64,000 nt of DNA from Pseudomonadota bacterium (GTDB taxonomy: Bacteria > Pseudomonadota > Alphaproteobacteria > Caulobacterales > Caulobacteraceae): assembly GCA_020161365.1 (NCBI GenBank), contig JAIUNU010000003.1, forward strand, positions 124,001 through 188,000, in the 5' to 3' direction. This document shows positions 56,434 through 64,000 of the stretch, piece by piece. The notes under the pieces are model-generated. The model was given only the letters and a program-made list of their open reading frames with translations. It was not told where the DNA came from and did not search any database. A program made the position numbers and the translations under genes. Each line of letters begins with the position of its first letter. The first letter of the stretch is position 1.

Positions 56434-58110
56434 CTACTCGATCACATAACCGACGGGGCCCTGATAGGCGCGCCCTGCATTGGCGCCGGCCGGCGCCTTG
56501 ACCACCTTGTTCAGCCGACCCAGCAGCACCGTGCTCATGTCCCCGGCGAAGCGCAGGCCGTCGGCCGGCGTCTGCAGGTTCTGCGGCTTGGTCGGGTCGA
56601 TGATGTAGGGGGTGATGATGACCACCAGCTCGGTCTGGTTGTTCAGGAAGTCCCGCGAGCGGAACAGCGACCCGAGGATCGGCATGTTGGTCATGCCCGG
56701 CAGCGAGTCGATCGTTTCCTTGGTGGTCTGCTGCAGCAGACCCGCCAGCATGAGCGAACCACCCGACGGCAGCTCGACCGTGCTTTCGACACGGCGTACC
56801 GACAGGCCTGGAACGGTCAGGGCCGTGTTCGTACCCGCGCTGAGCGTGAAAGCACCGAGGCTCGTCAGTTCCGACACCTCGGTCGACAGCTTCAGTGAAA
56901 TCCGGCCGCCCGACAGCACCACCGGCGTGTAGCCCAGACCCACGCCGTAGGGTTTGAACTCGATCGTGACCTTGCCGCTCTGGTCGCTGCCCGTGGGCAC
57001 GGGGAACTCGCCGCCGACGAGGAAGTGACCCGCCTCGCCCGACACCGCCGCCAGGTTCGGCTCGGCCAGGGTGCGCACCAGACCCACGCGCTCGAACGCC
57101 TGGATCATGCCCTTGGCGGAGTTGAGGCCAGGATCGCCGGCGGTGTTCTGGATCGTGGCGGTGTCGGAGTTACCGCCGCTGCGGACCACAACGGGGCAGA
57201 GCGAGCCCGGATTCCAGCCAGGGCCGGTGCAGGGGGTCTGCATGACCGGCTGCTTGGTGGTGTCCATCTTGTAGCCGCCGGTCAACCCGCCTAGCAGACT
57301 GCCGTTGACGCCGTAACCCGGCGCCATGCCAAAGGTGTATTGGGTTTCGCCCAGCTGCCCGATCACCGCGTTCAGGTCCACGCCCAGCTGCTTGATGACG
57401 TTGCGCTGCACCTCGACGATGCGGACCTGCAGCATCACCTGGTCCTTGCCGGCGACGCTGATCATGTTCAGCACCTTCTCCGGCGAACCGACGAACTGGG
57501 CGGCGATCCGGGCGGCGCTCTCCGACTCCGAGGCGCTGCGGACGACGCCGCTCAGCACCACGCTGTCACGGATGGGCGAGACGCTGATCTTGGCGTCAGG
57601 CATGATCTTGCCGAGCATGGCGGCCAGCTGATCGACCGGCTGGCTGACCCGGATGCTCAGCGACAGGATCCGGCGGCCGGCGGCGTCGAAGAAGGCCGCG
57701 TCGGTCGTGCCTTCGGCCAGACCCACGATGTAGATGCGGCGCTTGTCGCGTAGCACCGCGTCGGCGATCTGCGGATTGGTGACGAGCAGGTCGCGGACCT
57801 CGCTGGGCAGTTCGACGATCGCCGACTTGCCCTTGGCCAACTCCAGCGTCGCGGCGCTCTGGTCGGCGGTCATGACGACGCGAGCGACCTGATCCTCGGC
57901 GCGGACCATCATCGGGGCCGGCGCGGGCGGCGCGACATCGCGGACCACCCGGGCCGGCGGTCGATAGGTGTGCGACCCGCCGACAGGACCGTCGGCGAAG
58001 ACGGGGGCGGCCGGCGCCAGCGCCAGCAGGGCGACGGCCTGAACCGCCACAAGACGACGCGAAGCGGACATCGGAGCTTTCAGGGGAGGAGCGGACACCG
58101 GACGGCTCAT
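56434..58110 (-). CDS. cpaC: Tad pilus outer-membrane secretin CpaC (RcpA)
   Basis: A 558-residue secretin. A signal sequence at ~15-40 is followed by a pilus/N domain with LELAKGKSAIVELPSEVRDL and VTNPQIADAVLRDKRRIYIV, a BON-like module (~150-220) and the secretin domain (~330-520; FLVGGEFPVPTGSDQSG and PILGSLFRSRDFLNNQTELV). It would form the outer-membrane pore for pilus exit. Its start overlaps the cpaB stop by four bases (ATGA). Confidence 0.96.
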   Translation of the reverse strand: MSRPVSAPPLKAPMSASRRLVAVQAVALLALAPAAPVFADGPVGGSHTYRPPARVVRDVAPPAPAPMMVRAEDQVARVVMTADQSAATLELAKGKSAIVELPSEVRDLLVTNPQIADAVLRDKRRIYIVGLAEGTTDAAFFDAAGRRILSLSIRVSQPVDQLAAMLGKIMPDAKISVSPIRDSVVLSGVVRSASESESAARIAAQFVGSPEKVLNMISVAGKDQVMLQVRIVEVQRNVIKQLGVDLNAVIGQLGETQYTFGMAPGYGVNGSLLGGLTGGYKMDTTKQPVMQTPCTGPGWNPGSLCPVVVRSGGNSDTATIQNTAGDPGLNSAKGMIQAFERVGLVRTLAEPNLAAVSGEAGHFLVGGEFPVPTGSDQSGKVTIEFKPYGVGLGYTPVVLSGGRISLKLSTEVSELTSLGAFTLSAGTNTALTVPGLSVRRVESTVELPSGGSLMLAGLLQQTTKETIDSLPGMTNMPILGSLFRSRDFLNNQTELVVIITPYIIDPTKPQNLQTPADGLRFAGDMSTVLLGRLNKVVKAPAGANAGRAYQGPVGYVIE

Positions 58111-59000
58111 GGGCGCACCGCCACGCTGCTGGTCTGGCCGCCTCGGTTGATGCGAACCGTGGAGTCGTCGCGGGCGACCACCTGGGTCACGCCCGACGGA
58201 CCGCCCATGTCGGTGTAAGCCCGCAGGGCGAGGCTGATGGCGCCGCCGGCCTTGGCGCGCGCCAGGGTCTCGGCCTCGACCGGACCGACCTCCAGCGTCG
58301 CGGTGGCGGCGACGATCGACTTGGCGTCCTTCTCGGCGGCGGTGGCCTGGTCGAGGGCGAGGACGCGGATGTTTTGCAAGACAGTCTCGGCGACCGTGAC
58401 CTTGCCGCCGGCGTCCCCTGGGGTCGGCGTCTCGCGGGTGGTCAGCACGTCCACCCGGTCGCCGGGCAGGATGAAGCCGCCCACGGCGGTGTCGGAGCTG
58501 ACCGGCACCGACATGGCGCGCTTGCCGGGGGTCAGGACAACGGACAGGTAACCGCCCTCGCCGCCGCGCACGATCTTGCGGGGGGTGATGGGCTCACCGA
58601 CCAGGATCGGGTCGCGCACGATCGCGCCCTCGACCACCTTGGCCGGATCGCCGCCGATCATCTGGTCGGCGGTCGCGGCGACGACGGCCTTGGCCGCCTG
58701 GACCTTACCGTCCGGCGACGCCGGCGCGGCGCCGTTGGTGATGAAGGCGGTGTTGATCGAGTCGCTGGGCCAGGCCTGCCAGCCCACATCGGCGGCGACC
58801 AGTCGCGTACCCACCGGCAGATCGCGCTTGGCGACCAGCACCTGGGTCATGGGCTTGCCTTGCGGAACCCCCGGGCCGGATGACTCGACAAGACCCGTCG
58901 GCGCGGCTGGCTTGGCGCCCAAGGCGCGCTGCAGCACCACGGCCAGGCCGATGGCCGACACCGCGGCGATCAGGACGATCAATAGGCGAACGGGGCTCAT
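58107..59000 (-). CDS. cpaB: Tad pilus assembly protein CpaB (RcpC)
   Basis: A 297-residue envelope protein with one N-terminal helix (~5-24) and an SAF domain (~50-120; VLVAKRDLPVGTRLVAADVG) followed by an RcpC-like part (~140-230; MSVPVSSDTAVGGFILPGDR). It probably links CpaC to the inner-membrane machine. A 190-base gap separates it from cpaA and contains a CtrA-like box. Confidence 0.94.
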   Translation of the reverse strand: MSPVRLLIVLIAAVSAIGLAVVLQRALGAKPAAPTGLVESSGPGVPQGKPMTQVLVAKRDLPVGTRLVAADVGWQAWPSDSINTAFITNGAAPASPDGKVQAAKAVVAATADQMIGGDPAKVVEGAIVRDPILVGEPITPRKIVRGGEGGYLSVVLTPGKRAMSVPVSSDTAVGGFILPGDRVDVLTTRETPTPGDAGGKVTVAETVLQNIRVLALDQATAAEKDAKSIVAATATLEVGPVEAETLARAKAGGAISLALRAYTDMGGPSGVTQVVARDDSTVRINRGGQTSSVAVRP

Positions 59001-59107
59001 GAGCAGGCTGAAACTCTAGGGTGAGCCGGACGGCCGCCGGTCCGGCGAGCACGCACGATTCGTCAGTCAGCCTTTCTGGCCACGCCCCTATGGTGGCCTC
59101 CGCATGG

Positions 59108-59122
59108 TTAACGCCTGCTAAA
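59108..59122 (-). promoter_or_regulatory. CtrA-like box upstream of cpaB
   Basis: TTAA-CGCCTGC-TAAA, one mismatch from the TTAA-N7-TTAA consensus; read on the minus strand it is TTTA-N7-TTAACC, keeping the consensus C. It lies 108-122 bases before the cpaB ATG and 69 bases after the cpaA stop, so a separate cell-cycle-controlled promoter for cpaB-F is plausible. Confidence 0.5.
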
Positions 59123-59190
59123 AGTTTTGCCGCGGGACGCCGCCGATCGCGCGACAGGCTGTCGCGCCAGGAGTCAGCCGCGGAGAGACC

Positions 59191-59703
59191 TCAACCCAGG
59201 ATTCCGTGGGCCAAAGCCCCTTGCGGAAAGGCCGCCAGGGCGCCGACGGCGATGGCCACGCCGTAGGGCAGGTCTCCGCCATTCGTCCCCAATTTGCGGA
59301 GCCAAGCGGGCCCGCCCGCCACGGCCGGCGCCAGCCAGCCCGAGCGCAGGCCCAGGATCGCAAAGGTCAGGGCGCCGCCCGCAAGGCCCGTATAGAGCAT
59401 GAACGGCAGCACCGCCGGCCAGCCCAGCCACAGGGCGCAGACGGCGAACAACTTGCCGTCGCCCCCGCCGATCCAGCCTGCGGCGAACATCCCCATGCCC
59501 AGCACCAACGCGCCAAGACCCACGGCCAGGCAAAGTCCGATCTGGGCGAGCGGCGCGCCGCTGACGAGGGCCGCAGGGACGAAGGCGGCGATCAGGGACA
59601 GCGAGATCCAGTTGGGGATCGTATAGCTGGTGAGGTCTTTCAGCGCCCCGACGATGGCCAGGGCCGGAAAGATCAGCAGCAGCGGGATCTGAAGAGCCTG
59701 CAT
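59191..59703 (-). CDS. cpaA: Prepilin peptidase CpaA (TadV)
   Basis: A 170-residue membrane aspartyl protease that cleaves Flp-type prepilins. The catalytic pair is D23 (in LKDLTSYTIPNW) and D82 (in GGGDGKLF, the GxGD motif). About five membrane helices. The ATG at 59703 (MQALQIPLLL) starts at the first helix; a longer reading to 59793 adds 30 hydrophilic residues and is unlikely. Upstream on its strand lies a short hairpin (59768-59785) and the pilA terminator. Confidence 0.93.
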   Translation of the reverse strand: MQALQIPLLLIFPALAIVGALKDLTSYTIPNWISLSLIAAFVPAALVSGAPLAQIGLCLAVGLGALVLGMGMFAAGWIGGGDGKLFAVCALWLGWPAVLPFMLYTGLAGGALTFAILGLRSGWLAPAVAGGPAWLRKLGTNGGDLPYGVAIAVGALAAFPQGALAHGILG

Positions 59704-59811
59704 GGGCGAGACGGGCCTTGTTGCGTTCGCCTCACTCTGAGGCCGCACCCGTGAAGCAATGGTTTCTTCGCCGGACTTCCGGCGAGCAGTCACACCAGTA
59801 AAGACGGACCG

Positions 59812-59848
59812 AAAATAAAGAAAAGGGCCGAGGCGGGAGCCTCGACCC
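59812..59848 (-). terminator. Rho-independent terminator of pilA
   Basis: GGGCCGAGGC (59825-59834) pairs with GCCTCGACCC (59839-59848) with one mismatch and loop GGGA, followed on the minus strand by TTTTCTTTATTTT. It ends 28 bases after the pilA stop and would give a short, abundant pilin mRNA. Confidence 0.85.
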
Positions 59849-59876
59849 TCTTCTTTTCGAGTGTGAAGCGGGTGGC

Positions 59877-60056
59877 TTAGGTGCCAGCCGCCGTCGACAC
59901 AGCCGTGCCGGCCTTCGTGAAGGCGAGGTTCAGCTTGGTTCCGAGGGTCGTGACGGCGGTCACGATGACCACGGCGATCAGGGCGACGATCAGGCCATAT
60001 TCGATGGCCGTGGCGCCCGATTCATCCTTCAGGAAGCGAGTGACGAACTTGGTCAT
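59877..60056 (-). CDS. pilA: Flp-type major pilin PilA
   Basis: A 59-residue prepilin that polymerises into the polar Flp pilus. The leader (MTKFVTRFLKDESG, 14 residues) is cut by CpaA after Gly14, leaving A15 with Glu19-Tyr20 (ATAIEYGLI), the canonical EY at +5/+6. A hydrophobic helix ~20-40 and a Thr/Ala-rich end STAAGT follow. AGGAG lies eight bases before the ATG. From memory the first half equals C. crescentus PilA; the second half (TKLNLAFTKAG) differs, so this is a related species or strain. Confidence 0.97.
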   Translation of the reverse strand: MTKFVTRFLKDESGATAIEYGLIVALIAVVIVTAVTTLGTKLNLAFTKAGTAVSTAAGT

Positions 60057-60373
60057 GACTTGGTCTCCTAAACCAGAGCTAGTTGATTTGAGGCTCTCAA
60101 GCCGTTCGACTTGCTCACCCCCGAAAACACGATCAATTTCGCCGACTGCACTTAATGGCCAGTAAACAGCGAATAGTTTACGGCGATTTTCTTTTGGTTT
60201 ATTTGTATTTACCGTTATTTATTCTTAACCATGGCCGCCGCGAACGCCGCCAAGCCCTTTTGATTCAAGGACTTTCTCAAGCGGCGCTTGGTCGCACGTT
60301 CCGCGATCTTAGTCTTTTGTTGACCAATAAAAATGATCTTGGGGTTCGTTCGGATCCGGGATCGGAAACCATC
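60057..60373. other. 317-base divergent promoter region between pilA and a secretin-N-domain gene
   Basis: AT-rich, especially 60175-60232. It holds the pilA leader, the CtrA-like box at 60152-60166 and the promoter of the plus-strand gene at 60374. A possible TTGACC element is at ~60322. No gene is seen. Confidence 0.65.
60152..60166 (-). promoter_or_regulatory. CtrA-like box in the pilA promoter
   Basis: TTAA-TGGCCAG-TAAA, one mismatch from TTAA-N7-TTAA, about 95-110 bases before the pilA ATG. CtrA control of pilA is established in C. crescentus; here it is inferred from the motif. The element upstream of cpaB has the same TTAA-N7-TAAA form. Confidence 0.6.
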
Positions 60374-60799
60374 ATGCGCCGTCTATCGCTGGTCATCGCC
60401 GTCTTCGCGGCCCTTTCGGGCGCTCCCGCGAGCGCGCAAGTCCTGCCGAGCGACAAGATTTTGGTGGCCACGACACCGGGTTCGGCGCCGATCGACCTGC
60501 CGGTGTCGGCGGGTCAGGCCGCCTATATGAGCCTGACCGGGCCGGTGCGCGATGTCGTCGTGGGCGATCCGACCATCGCCGATGTCAGCGTCGTCAACGA
60601 TCGCACGCTCGTCGTGCTGGGCAAGCGTCCGGGAGTCACCAGCTTGCTGGCCTTCGGCGCGGGCGGCCGTCCCCTCGCCGATCGCCAGATCGTGGTCTCC
60701 GAGAACAGCGGCGGCGGCGTCACCGTCTATCGCGGCGCGACGGCCAGCAGCTACGCCTGTGCGCCCCAGTGCACGCGCCTGGGCCCTGGCGCTCCGTAA
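60374..60799 (+). CDS. Exported protein with pilus-secretin N-terminal domain
   Basis: A 141-residue protein with signal peptide (~1-22, APASAQ) and a T2SS/T3SS-pilus N-type domain: ISLP-like APIDLPVSAGQAAYM, then VRDVVVGDPTIADVSVVNDR and TLVVLGKRPGVTSLLAFG (~38-115). This repeats the N-domain of CpaC without the secretin part. It is divergent from pilA and precedes TadE/F genes, so it may be an accessory of the pilus secretin. C-terminal Cys pair (YACAPQC) could form a disulfide. Confidence 0.85.
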   Translation: MRRLSLVIAVFAALSGAPASAQVLPSDKILVATTPGSAPIDLPVSAGQAAYMSLTGPVRDVVVGDPTIADVSVVNDRTLVVLGKRPGVTSLLAFGAGGRPLADRQIVVSENSGGGVTVYRGATASSYACAPQCTRLGPGAP

Positions 60800-60902
60800 C
60801 CCGGCAAGCACTTCTTTATACGGCGCGTCCTGGCGGGCCCGTTATAACCTGTGGTTAGGATCGTTCGGCTAGCGTGCGCCTGAAAGCAGGACCGCCCGCC
60901 TC

Positions 60903-61454
60903 ATGGCCTCTCGTTTGCTCCTCGCCCGCGCTCGTCTCCGGCTGGCCCGCTCGGCCCGCCGTTTCGCGCGCGCCGAACAGGGCGCGACCGCCGTCGAGTT
61001 TGCGCTGGTGGCCATACCCTTCCTGATGCTGATCTTCGCGATCATCGAACTGGGCCTGGTCTTCCTGGTCTCCATCACCCTGGAAAGCGCGGTCATCGAC
61101 GCAGGCCGCACCATCCGCACCGGCGAAGTCCAGACCGCCGGGAGCGACGCCGCCGCATTCAAGACCGCCGTCTGCAACCGCATGAACTGGCTGGGATCTC
61201 GTTGCACGACCGCCCTGCGCCTGGACGTGCGAACGTTCGCGGACTACTCGACCGGCACCACCTCGGCCACGGACGGCACGGTGCCGACCACCATGAGCTG
61301 GAACCCCGGAACCTCCGGCTCCATCGTCCTGGTCCGCGCCTACTATACCTGGCCGCTGATCACGCCGCTGCTCAACACCGGCCTTCAGACCTCCAACGGC
61401 CAGCGCATCATCTACGCCGCGACCTCCTTCACCAACGAGCCCTACGATCAATGA
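60903..61454 (+). CDS. TadE-like pseudopilin (pilus assembly)
   Basis: A 183-residue protein with a basic N-terminus (~1-24), then the TadE/F prepilin-like segment EQGATAVEFALVAIPFLMLI (25-44), whose Gly-Ala cleavage site and Glu at +5 suit CpaA processing, and a ~20-residue helix. The long C-terminal part (~60-183) is extracytoplasmic with two cysteines. Matches CpaJ/CpaK-type proteins of C. crescentus. Overlaps the next gene by four bases (ATGA). Confidence 0.88.
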   Translation: MASRLLLARARLRLARSARRFARAEQGATAVEFALVAIPFLMLIFAIIELGLVFLVSITLESAVIDAGRTIRTGEVQTAGSDAAAFKTAVCNRMNWLGSRCTTALRLDVRTFADYSTGTTSATDGTVPTTMSWNPGTSGSIVLVRAYYTWPLITPLLNTGLQTSNGQRIIYAATSFTNEPYDQ

Positions 61455-62005
61455 GTGCGCGTCGTCCCCTTGCCCGCTTCTGGCGCGACAAGCGCGGCGT
61501 GTCGGCGGTGGAGTTCGCGCTGATCGCGCCGGTGCTGATCGTGATGTACTGCGGCCTCGCCGAAATGACCCAGGCGATGATGGCCCAGCGGCGCCTGTCC
61601 AACATCGCGTCCCAGATCGGCGACCTGGTGGCCCAGAGCAGCCAGACGGGTCCAAACAGCATGACCGACGTCTTCAAGATCGGCACGATCATCATGGCGC
61701 CGTTCCCGTCTGCGCCTCTGAAGATGTGTGTGGCCAGCGTCACCTCCGACGCCACGGGCAGGGACACCGTGGCATGGTCGCGAGCCTCCGCAGGCGGGAT
61801 GAGCAACTGCCCCGCCCAGGGCGCGGTGCTGACCGATATTCCGGTCGGCGTGCTTCCGGCCAGCAAGAGCGTGATCATGGCCCGCGCCAGCTACGCCTAC
61901 GCCTCGCCGATCAAGCTGGTTCTGCCGACCAGCATCACCTTCCAACGCACCTTCTATCTGCGTCCGCGAAAGGTGGAAACGATACCCTGGTCGACGTCCA
62001 ACTAA
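61451..62005 (+). CDS. TadE/TadF-like pseudopilin (pilus assembly)
   Basis: A 184-residue paralogue-like protein with KRGVSAVEFALIAPVLIVMY (14-33), the same prepilin-type segment, followed by an extracytoplasmic domain with cysteines C64-like positions (LKMCVASV and MSNCPAQG), probably a disulfide. Begins at ATG 61451 by ATGA overlap with the preceding pseudopilin, so both are made together. Minor components that prime Flp pilus assembly in other Tad systems. Confidence 0.88.
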   Translation: MSARRPLARFWRDKRGVSAVEFALIAPVLIVMYCGLAEMTQAMMAQRRLSNIASQIGDLVAQSSQTGPNSMTDVFKIGTIIMAPFPSAPLKMCVASVTSDATGRDTVAWSRASAGGMSNCPAQGAVLTDIPVGVLPASKSVIMARASYAYASPIKLVLPTSITFQRTFYLRPRKVETIPWSTSN

Positions 62006-62033
62006 GGCCCGTCAGCCCTTGAAGCACACCAGG

Positions 62034-62789
62034 CTATCGGGCGAGCATCGCGCTCAGGCGCTCCGCCAGGGGATGCTCCGGTAGGACCCGGTCCCCCAGG
62101 CGCGAGACCGGGCGAACGCCGATCAGGCTGTTGGTCAGCACCACCGCCTCGGCCCGCTCCAGCGCGTCCAAGCCCGCCGCGACCTCTTCGACGCGCTCTT
62201 GCGCCAGCAGTCGCCCGCGCGTGATCCCCGCCAGCACGCCGCACTCCAGACGCGGGGTGAACAGGCGCCCTTCGGCCAACCAGAACAGGTTCGCCGCCGC
62301 CGCGCAGGCCACCTCGCCACGATTGTTCAGCATCACCGCCTCGTCGGCTCCGCCCACGCGCGCTTCGCCCCGCGCCAGGACGTTGTCGAGATAGGACAGG
62401 GTCTTCAGCCGCGCGGCGGGCGAGCCCTCGTTGCGCCGGGTCGACGCTACGATCAGGGCCGCAGGACCTGCGGGCGCGGTCGACGGCGCGGCGGTGGCGA
62501 ACAAGCGCAGCGCCGACGCCTCGGGACGGTCCAGCCCTCGCCCGCCCGAGCCGGCGGTCAGGGTCAGGCGCACCGCGAAACGCCCCTGGGCCGGGACAGC
62601 GGTGCGCGCGGCCTGCTCGGCGGCGTCGCGATCGAACGCAAGGCCCAGGCTCAGGCAACCGGCGGCCATCCGGTCGAGATGGGCGGCCAGATGCGCGATC
62701 ACGCCATCGACCGCCAGCATCGTCTCGAACAGGCCGTCGCCCAGCAGCAGACCACGGTCGTCGCGAGGAATGAGATCCAGGGCGGTCAT
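62034..62789 (-). CDS. pabC: Aminodeoxychorismate lyase (class IV aminotransferase fold)
   Basis: PLP enzyme that splits aminodeoxychorismate into p-aminobenzoate and pyruvate for folate synthesis. 251 residues; GLLLGDGLFETMLAVDG (13-29) and AHLDRMAAGC start the fold; the catalytic lysine region is RLKTLSYLDNVLARGEA (~128-144) and the later ITRGRLLAQ binds phosphate. The ATG at 62789 overlaps the pabB stop by four bases. D-amino-acid or branched-chain aminotransferase activity is less likely given the pabB neighbour. Confidence 0.88.
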   Translation of the reverse strand: MTALDLIPRDDRGLLLGDGLFETMLAVDGVIAHLAAHLDRMAAGCLSLGLAFDRDAAEQAARTAVPAQGRFAVRLTLTAGSGGRGLDRPEASALRLFATAAPSTAPAGPAALIVASTRRNEGSPAARLKTLSYLDNVLARGEARVGGADEAVMLNNRGEVACAAAANLFWLAEGRLFTPRLECGVLAGITRGRLLAQERVEEVAAGLDALERAEAVVLTNSLIGVRPVSRLGDRVLPEHPLAERLSAMLAR

Positions 62790-64000
62790 TGGGTCAGCGC
62801 CGTCTTGAGGGCCGCAATCTTGGCCTCGGTCTCCCGGCGCTCGCCGCGAGGATCGCTGTCGGCGACGATCCCCGCCCCGGCCCGCGCCTCCAGCCGCCAA
62901 CCCCCGCCATCCTCGACCAAGGCCACGGTGCGGATCAGGACGCTGGAGTCGAACGCCCCATCGATCCCGGCCCAGAACAGGCTCCCGCAATATGGGCCGC
63001 GCGGCGGCTCCAGTTCCGCGATGACCCGCATGGCCTGGACCTTTGGCGCGCCGGTGATCGAACCCGGCGGGAAACTGGCCCGCAACAGGTCGGCGACGCC
63101 GCGTCCGGGGGCCAGCCGTGCGGTGACCGTCGAGACCAGATGATGGACGTTGGCGAAGCTCTCGACCTTGAACAGTTCCGGCGCGCGGACGCTGCCGGCC
63201 GGCGCCACGCGCGCCAGGTCGTTGCGCATCAGATCGACGATCATCAGGTTCTCGGCGCGATCCTTGTCGCTGGCCAGTAGCTCAGCGGCCAGGGCGCGAT
63301 CCTCGTCGGCGTCCCCGCCCCTGGGGCGCGTACCCTTGATCGGCTGGGTGACGATGGCGCCGGTCGAGTCCAGCTTCAGGAACCGCTCGGGCGAGTTGGA
63401 CACCAAGGCGCGACCCGGGAGCCGCCAATAGGCCGAGAACGGCGCGGGGCTCTGCTCGCGCAGCCGCACGAACAGGTCGAACGGATCAGCGCTCGCCGCC
63501 AGCCGTCCCGTCCAGGCGCGGGCGATGTTGGCCTGGAAGATCTCGCCACTGAGGATCCGCTCGACAACCTGAGCCACGGCGACCTCATAGGCGTCGGCGT
63601 CACTGGCGATCAGGTCGGCGCAAAGAGGACCGACCGGTTCGCGGCTGTCAGGCATGGCCGCGTCCAGCCAGGTCAGAGCGTGCGCCGCGCGCGCCTTGCT
63701 CTCGGCCTCGGTCTTGCCCCGGCCGACCGCCAAAACCTGACGGGCATGGTGGTCAAAGGCCAGCAGGGCCGGGTAGCGGGCGCAGGTCAGGTCCGGCCAG
63801 TCGGTGCGGCCAAGGCCCAGGTTCTCGACCCGGTCGCCCAGCTCATAGGCGCCGAGGCCCACCACGCCGCCCTGGAACGGCGGCCCCTCGGGATGGCTGG
63901 GCTGGCGGGGGCCGACCAGCTCGGTCAGGGCCGCGAAGGGATCGGCTGGTTCCTTCTCCGACAGGGCCAGCGTCGCGTCGGGCGCACGCAGCAGGTACGA
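62786..64000 (-). CDS. pabB: Aminodeoxychorismate synthase component I, 3' part (cut by window edge)
   Basis: Adds ammonia to chorismate to give aminodeoxychorismate with PabA. The frame is open to base 64000 and the 5' end is outside. Upstream FQGGVVGLGAYELGDRVE is the N-terminal-half signature, and the chorismate-binding domain carries GEIFQANIARAW, PIKGTRPRG, DKDRAENLMIVDLMRNDL and GSITGAPKVQAM. A GTG at 63865 is not the true start since the family sequence continues upstream of it. Forms an operon with pabC. Confidence 0.93.
   Translation of the reverse strand, partial: SYLLRAPDATLALSEKEPADPFAALTELVGPRQPSHPEGPPFQGGVVGLGAYELGDRVENLGLGRTDWPDLTCARYPALLAFDHHARQVLAVGRGKTEAESKARAAHALTWLDAAMPDSREPVGPLCADLIASDADAYEVAVAQVVERILSGEIFQANIARAWTGRLAASADPFDLFVRLREQSPAPFSAYWRLPGRALVSNSPERFLKLDSTGAIVTQPIKGTRPRGGDADEDRALAAELLASDKDRAENLMIVDLMRNDLARVAPAGSVRAPELFKVESFANVHHLVSTVTARLAPGRGVADLLRASFPPGSITGAPKVQAMRVIAELEPPRGPYCGSLFWAGIDGAFDSSVLIRTVALVEDGGGWRLEARAGAGIVADSDPRGERRETEAKIAALKTALTQ

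Noticed and set aside
59768..59785. Short hairpin between pilA and cpaA as a second terminator
   Set aside because: Stem TCGCCGG/CCGGCGA is real but has no T-tract in either direction; the clear pilA terminator is at 59812-59848.

Overview
The window is high-GC alphaproteobacterial chromosome that closely resembles Caulobacter (C. vibrioides/crescentus or a near relative such as C. segnis). The main reasons are the complete pilA-cpaABCDEF-tadBC (Flp/Tad pilus) cluster with a 59-residue PilA almost identical in its first half to the C. crescentus pilin as I remember it, three large TonB-dependent receptors, CtrA-like TTAA-N7-TAAA boxes at the pilus promoters, and the nadABC and ahpCF arrangements. 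No tRNA, rRNA, CRISPR array, transposase or prophage was seen; the DNA looks like core chromosome interrupted by small palindromic intergenic repeats.

Layout. 1-8.4 kb: the end of a chemotaxis receptor, an OprB-like porin, then a surface-glycan set (GT2 glycosyltransferase and GtrA flippase on +, two large GT-C-like membrane proteins on -), a VOC protein and a membrane-anchored hypothetical. 8.5-16.7 kb: carB, a patatin lipoprotein, a cold-shock protein with a long leader, a 50-residue small protein, an SLC13/TrkA-C type transporter and pgsA. 16.9-19.9 kb: an HWE/HisKA_2 histidine kinase overlapping a P-loop glycerate-kinase-like gene, and a hypothetical. 20-27.2 kb: a TonB receptor, a 660-base AT-rich divergent region, and nadA-nadB-nadC preceded by two nearly identical 23-base palindromes that look like operators. 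27.3-32.9 kb: MAPEG protein, lipocalin, ahpC with a consensus OxyR site, ahpF, and a TPR membrane protein. 33-40.7 kb: a second TonB receptor, a secreted Ca2+-dependent PI-PLC-like protein, and a siderophore receptor/PepSY/61-residue protein operon. 40.8-49.5 kb: ilvE, a MarR/response regulator/histidine kinase set (PetP/PetR-like), pheA-kdsB, a membrane-anchored cytochrome c, NlpC/P60 and leucyl aminopeptidase. 49.6-62 kb: the Tad pilus locus, including a second Flp-like mini-pilin downstream of tadC and, divergent from pilA, a secretin-N-domain protein and two TadE/F pseudopilins. 62-64 kb: pabC and the 3'-most part of pabB (cut by the window edge).

How they fit together. The pilus genes form a near-complete machine: pilin (PilA), prepilin peptidase (CpaA), outer-membrane secretin and partners (CpaC, CpaB, CpaD), localisation ATPase (CpaE), motor ATPase (CpaF) and platform proteins (TadB, TadC), with pseudopilins on the other side of pilA. 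NadA-NadB-NadC is the full de novo route from aspartate to nicotinate mononucleotide. AhpC/AhpF is the peroxide-scavenging pair. The siderophore receptor plus PepSY membrane protein resembles FegAB-type iron-siderophore uptake.

Two families of intergenic palindromic elements recur: family A, five copies with CCTCCCCC/GGGGGAGG arms, and family B, three copies bounded by TGTCATCCCGG/CCGGGATGACA. Several sit inside operons, and one apparently supplies the ribosome-binding site of a histidine kinase. No obviously new defence or mobile system was found. The best candidates for something undescribed are the mini-pilin, the twin nad operators, the palindromic elements and the orphan glycan-modification set.
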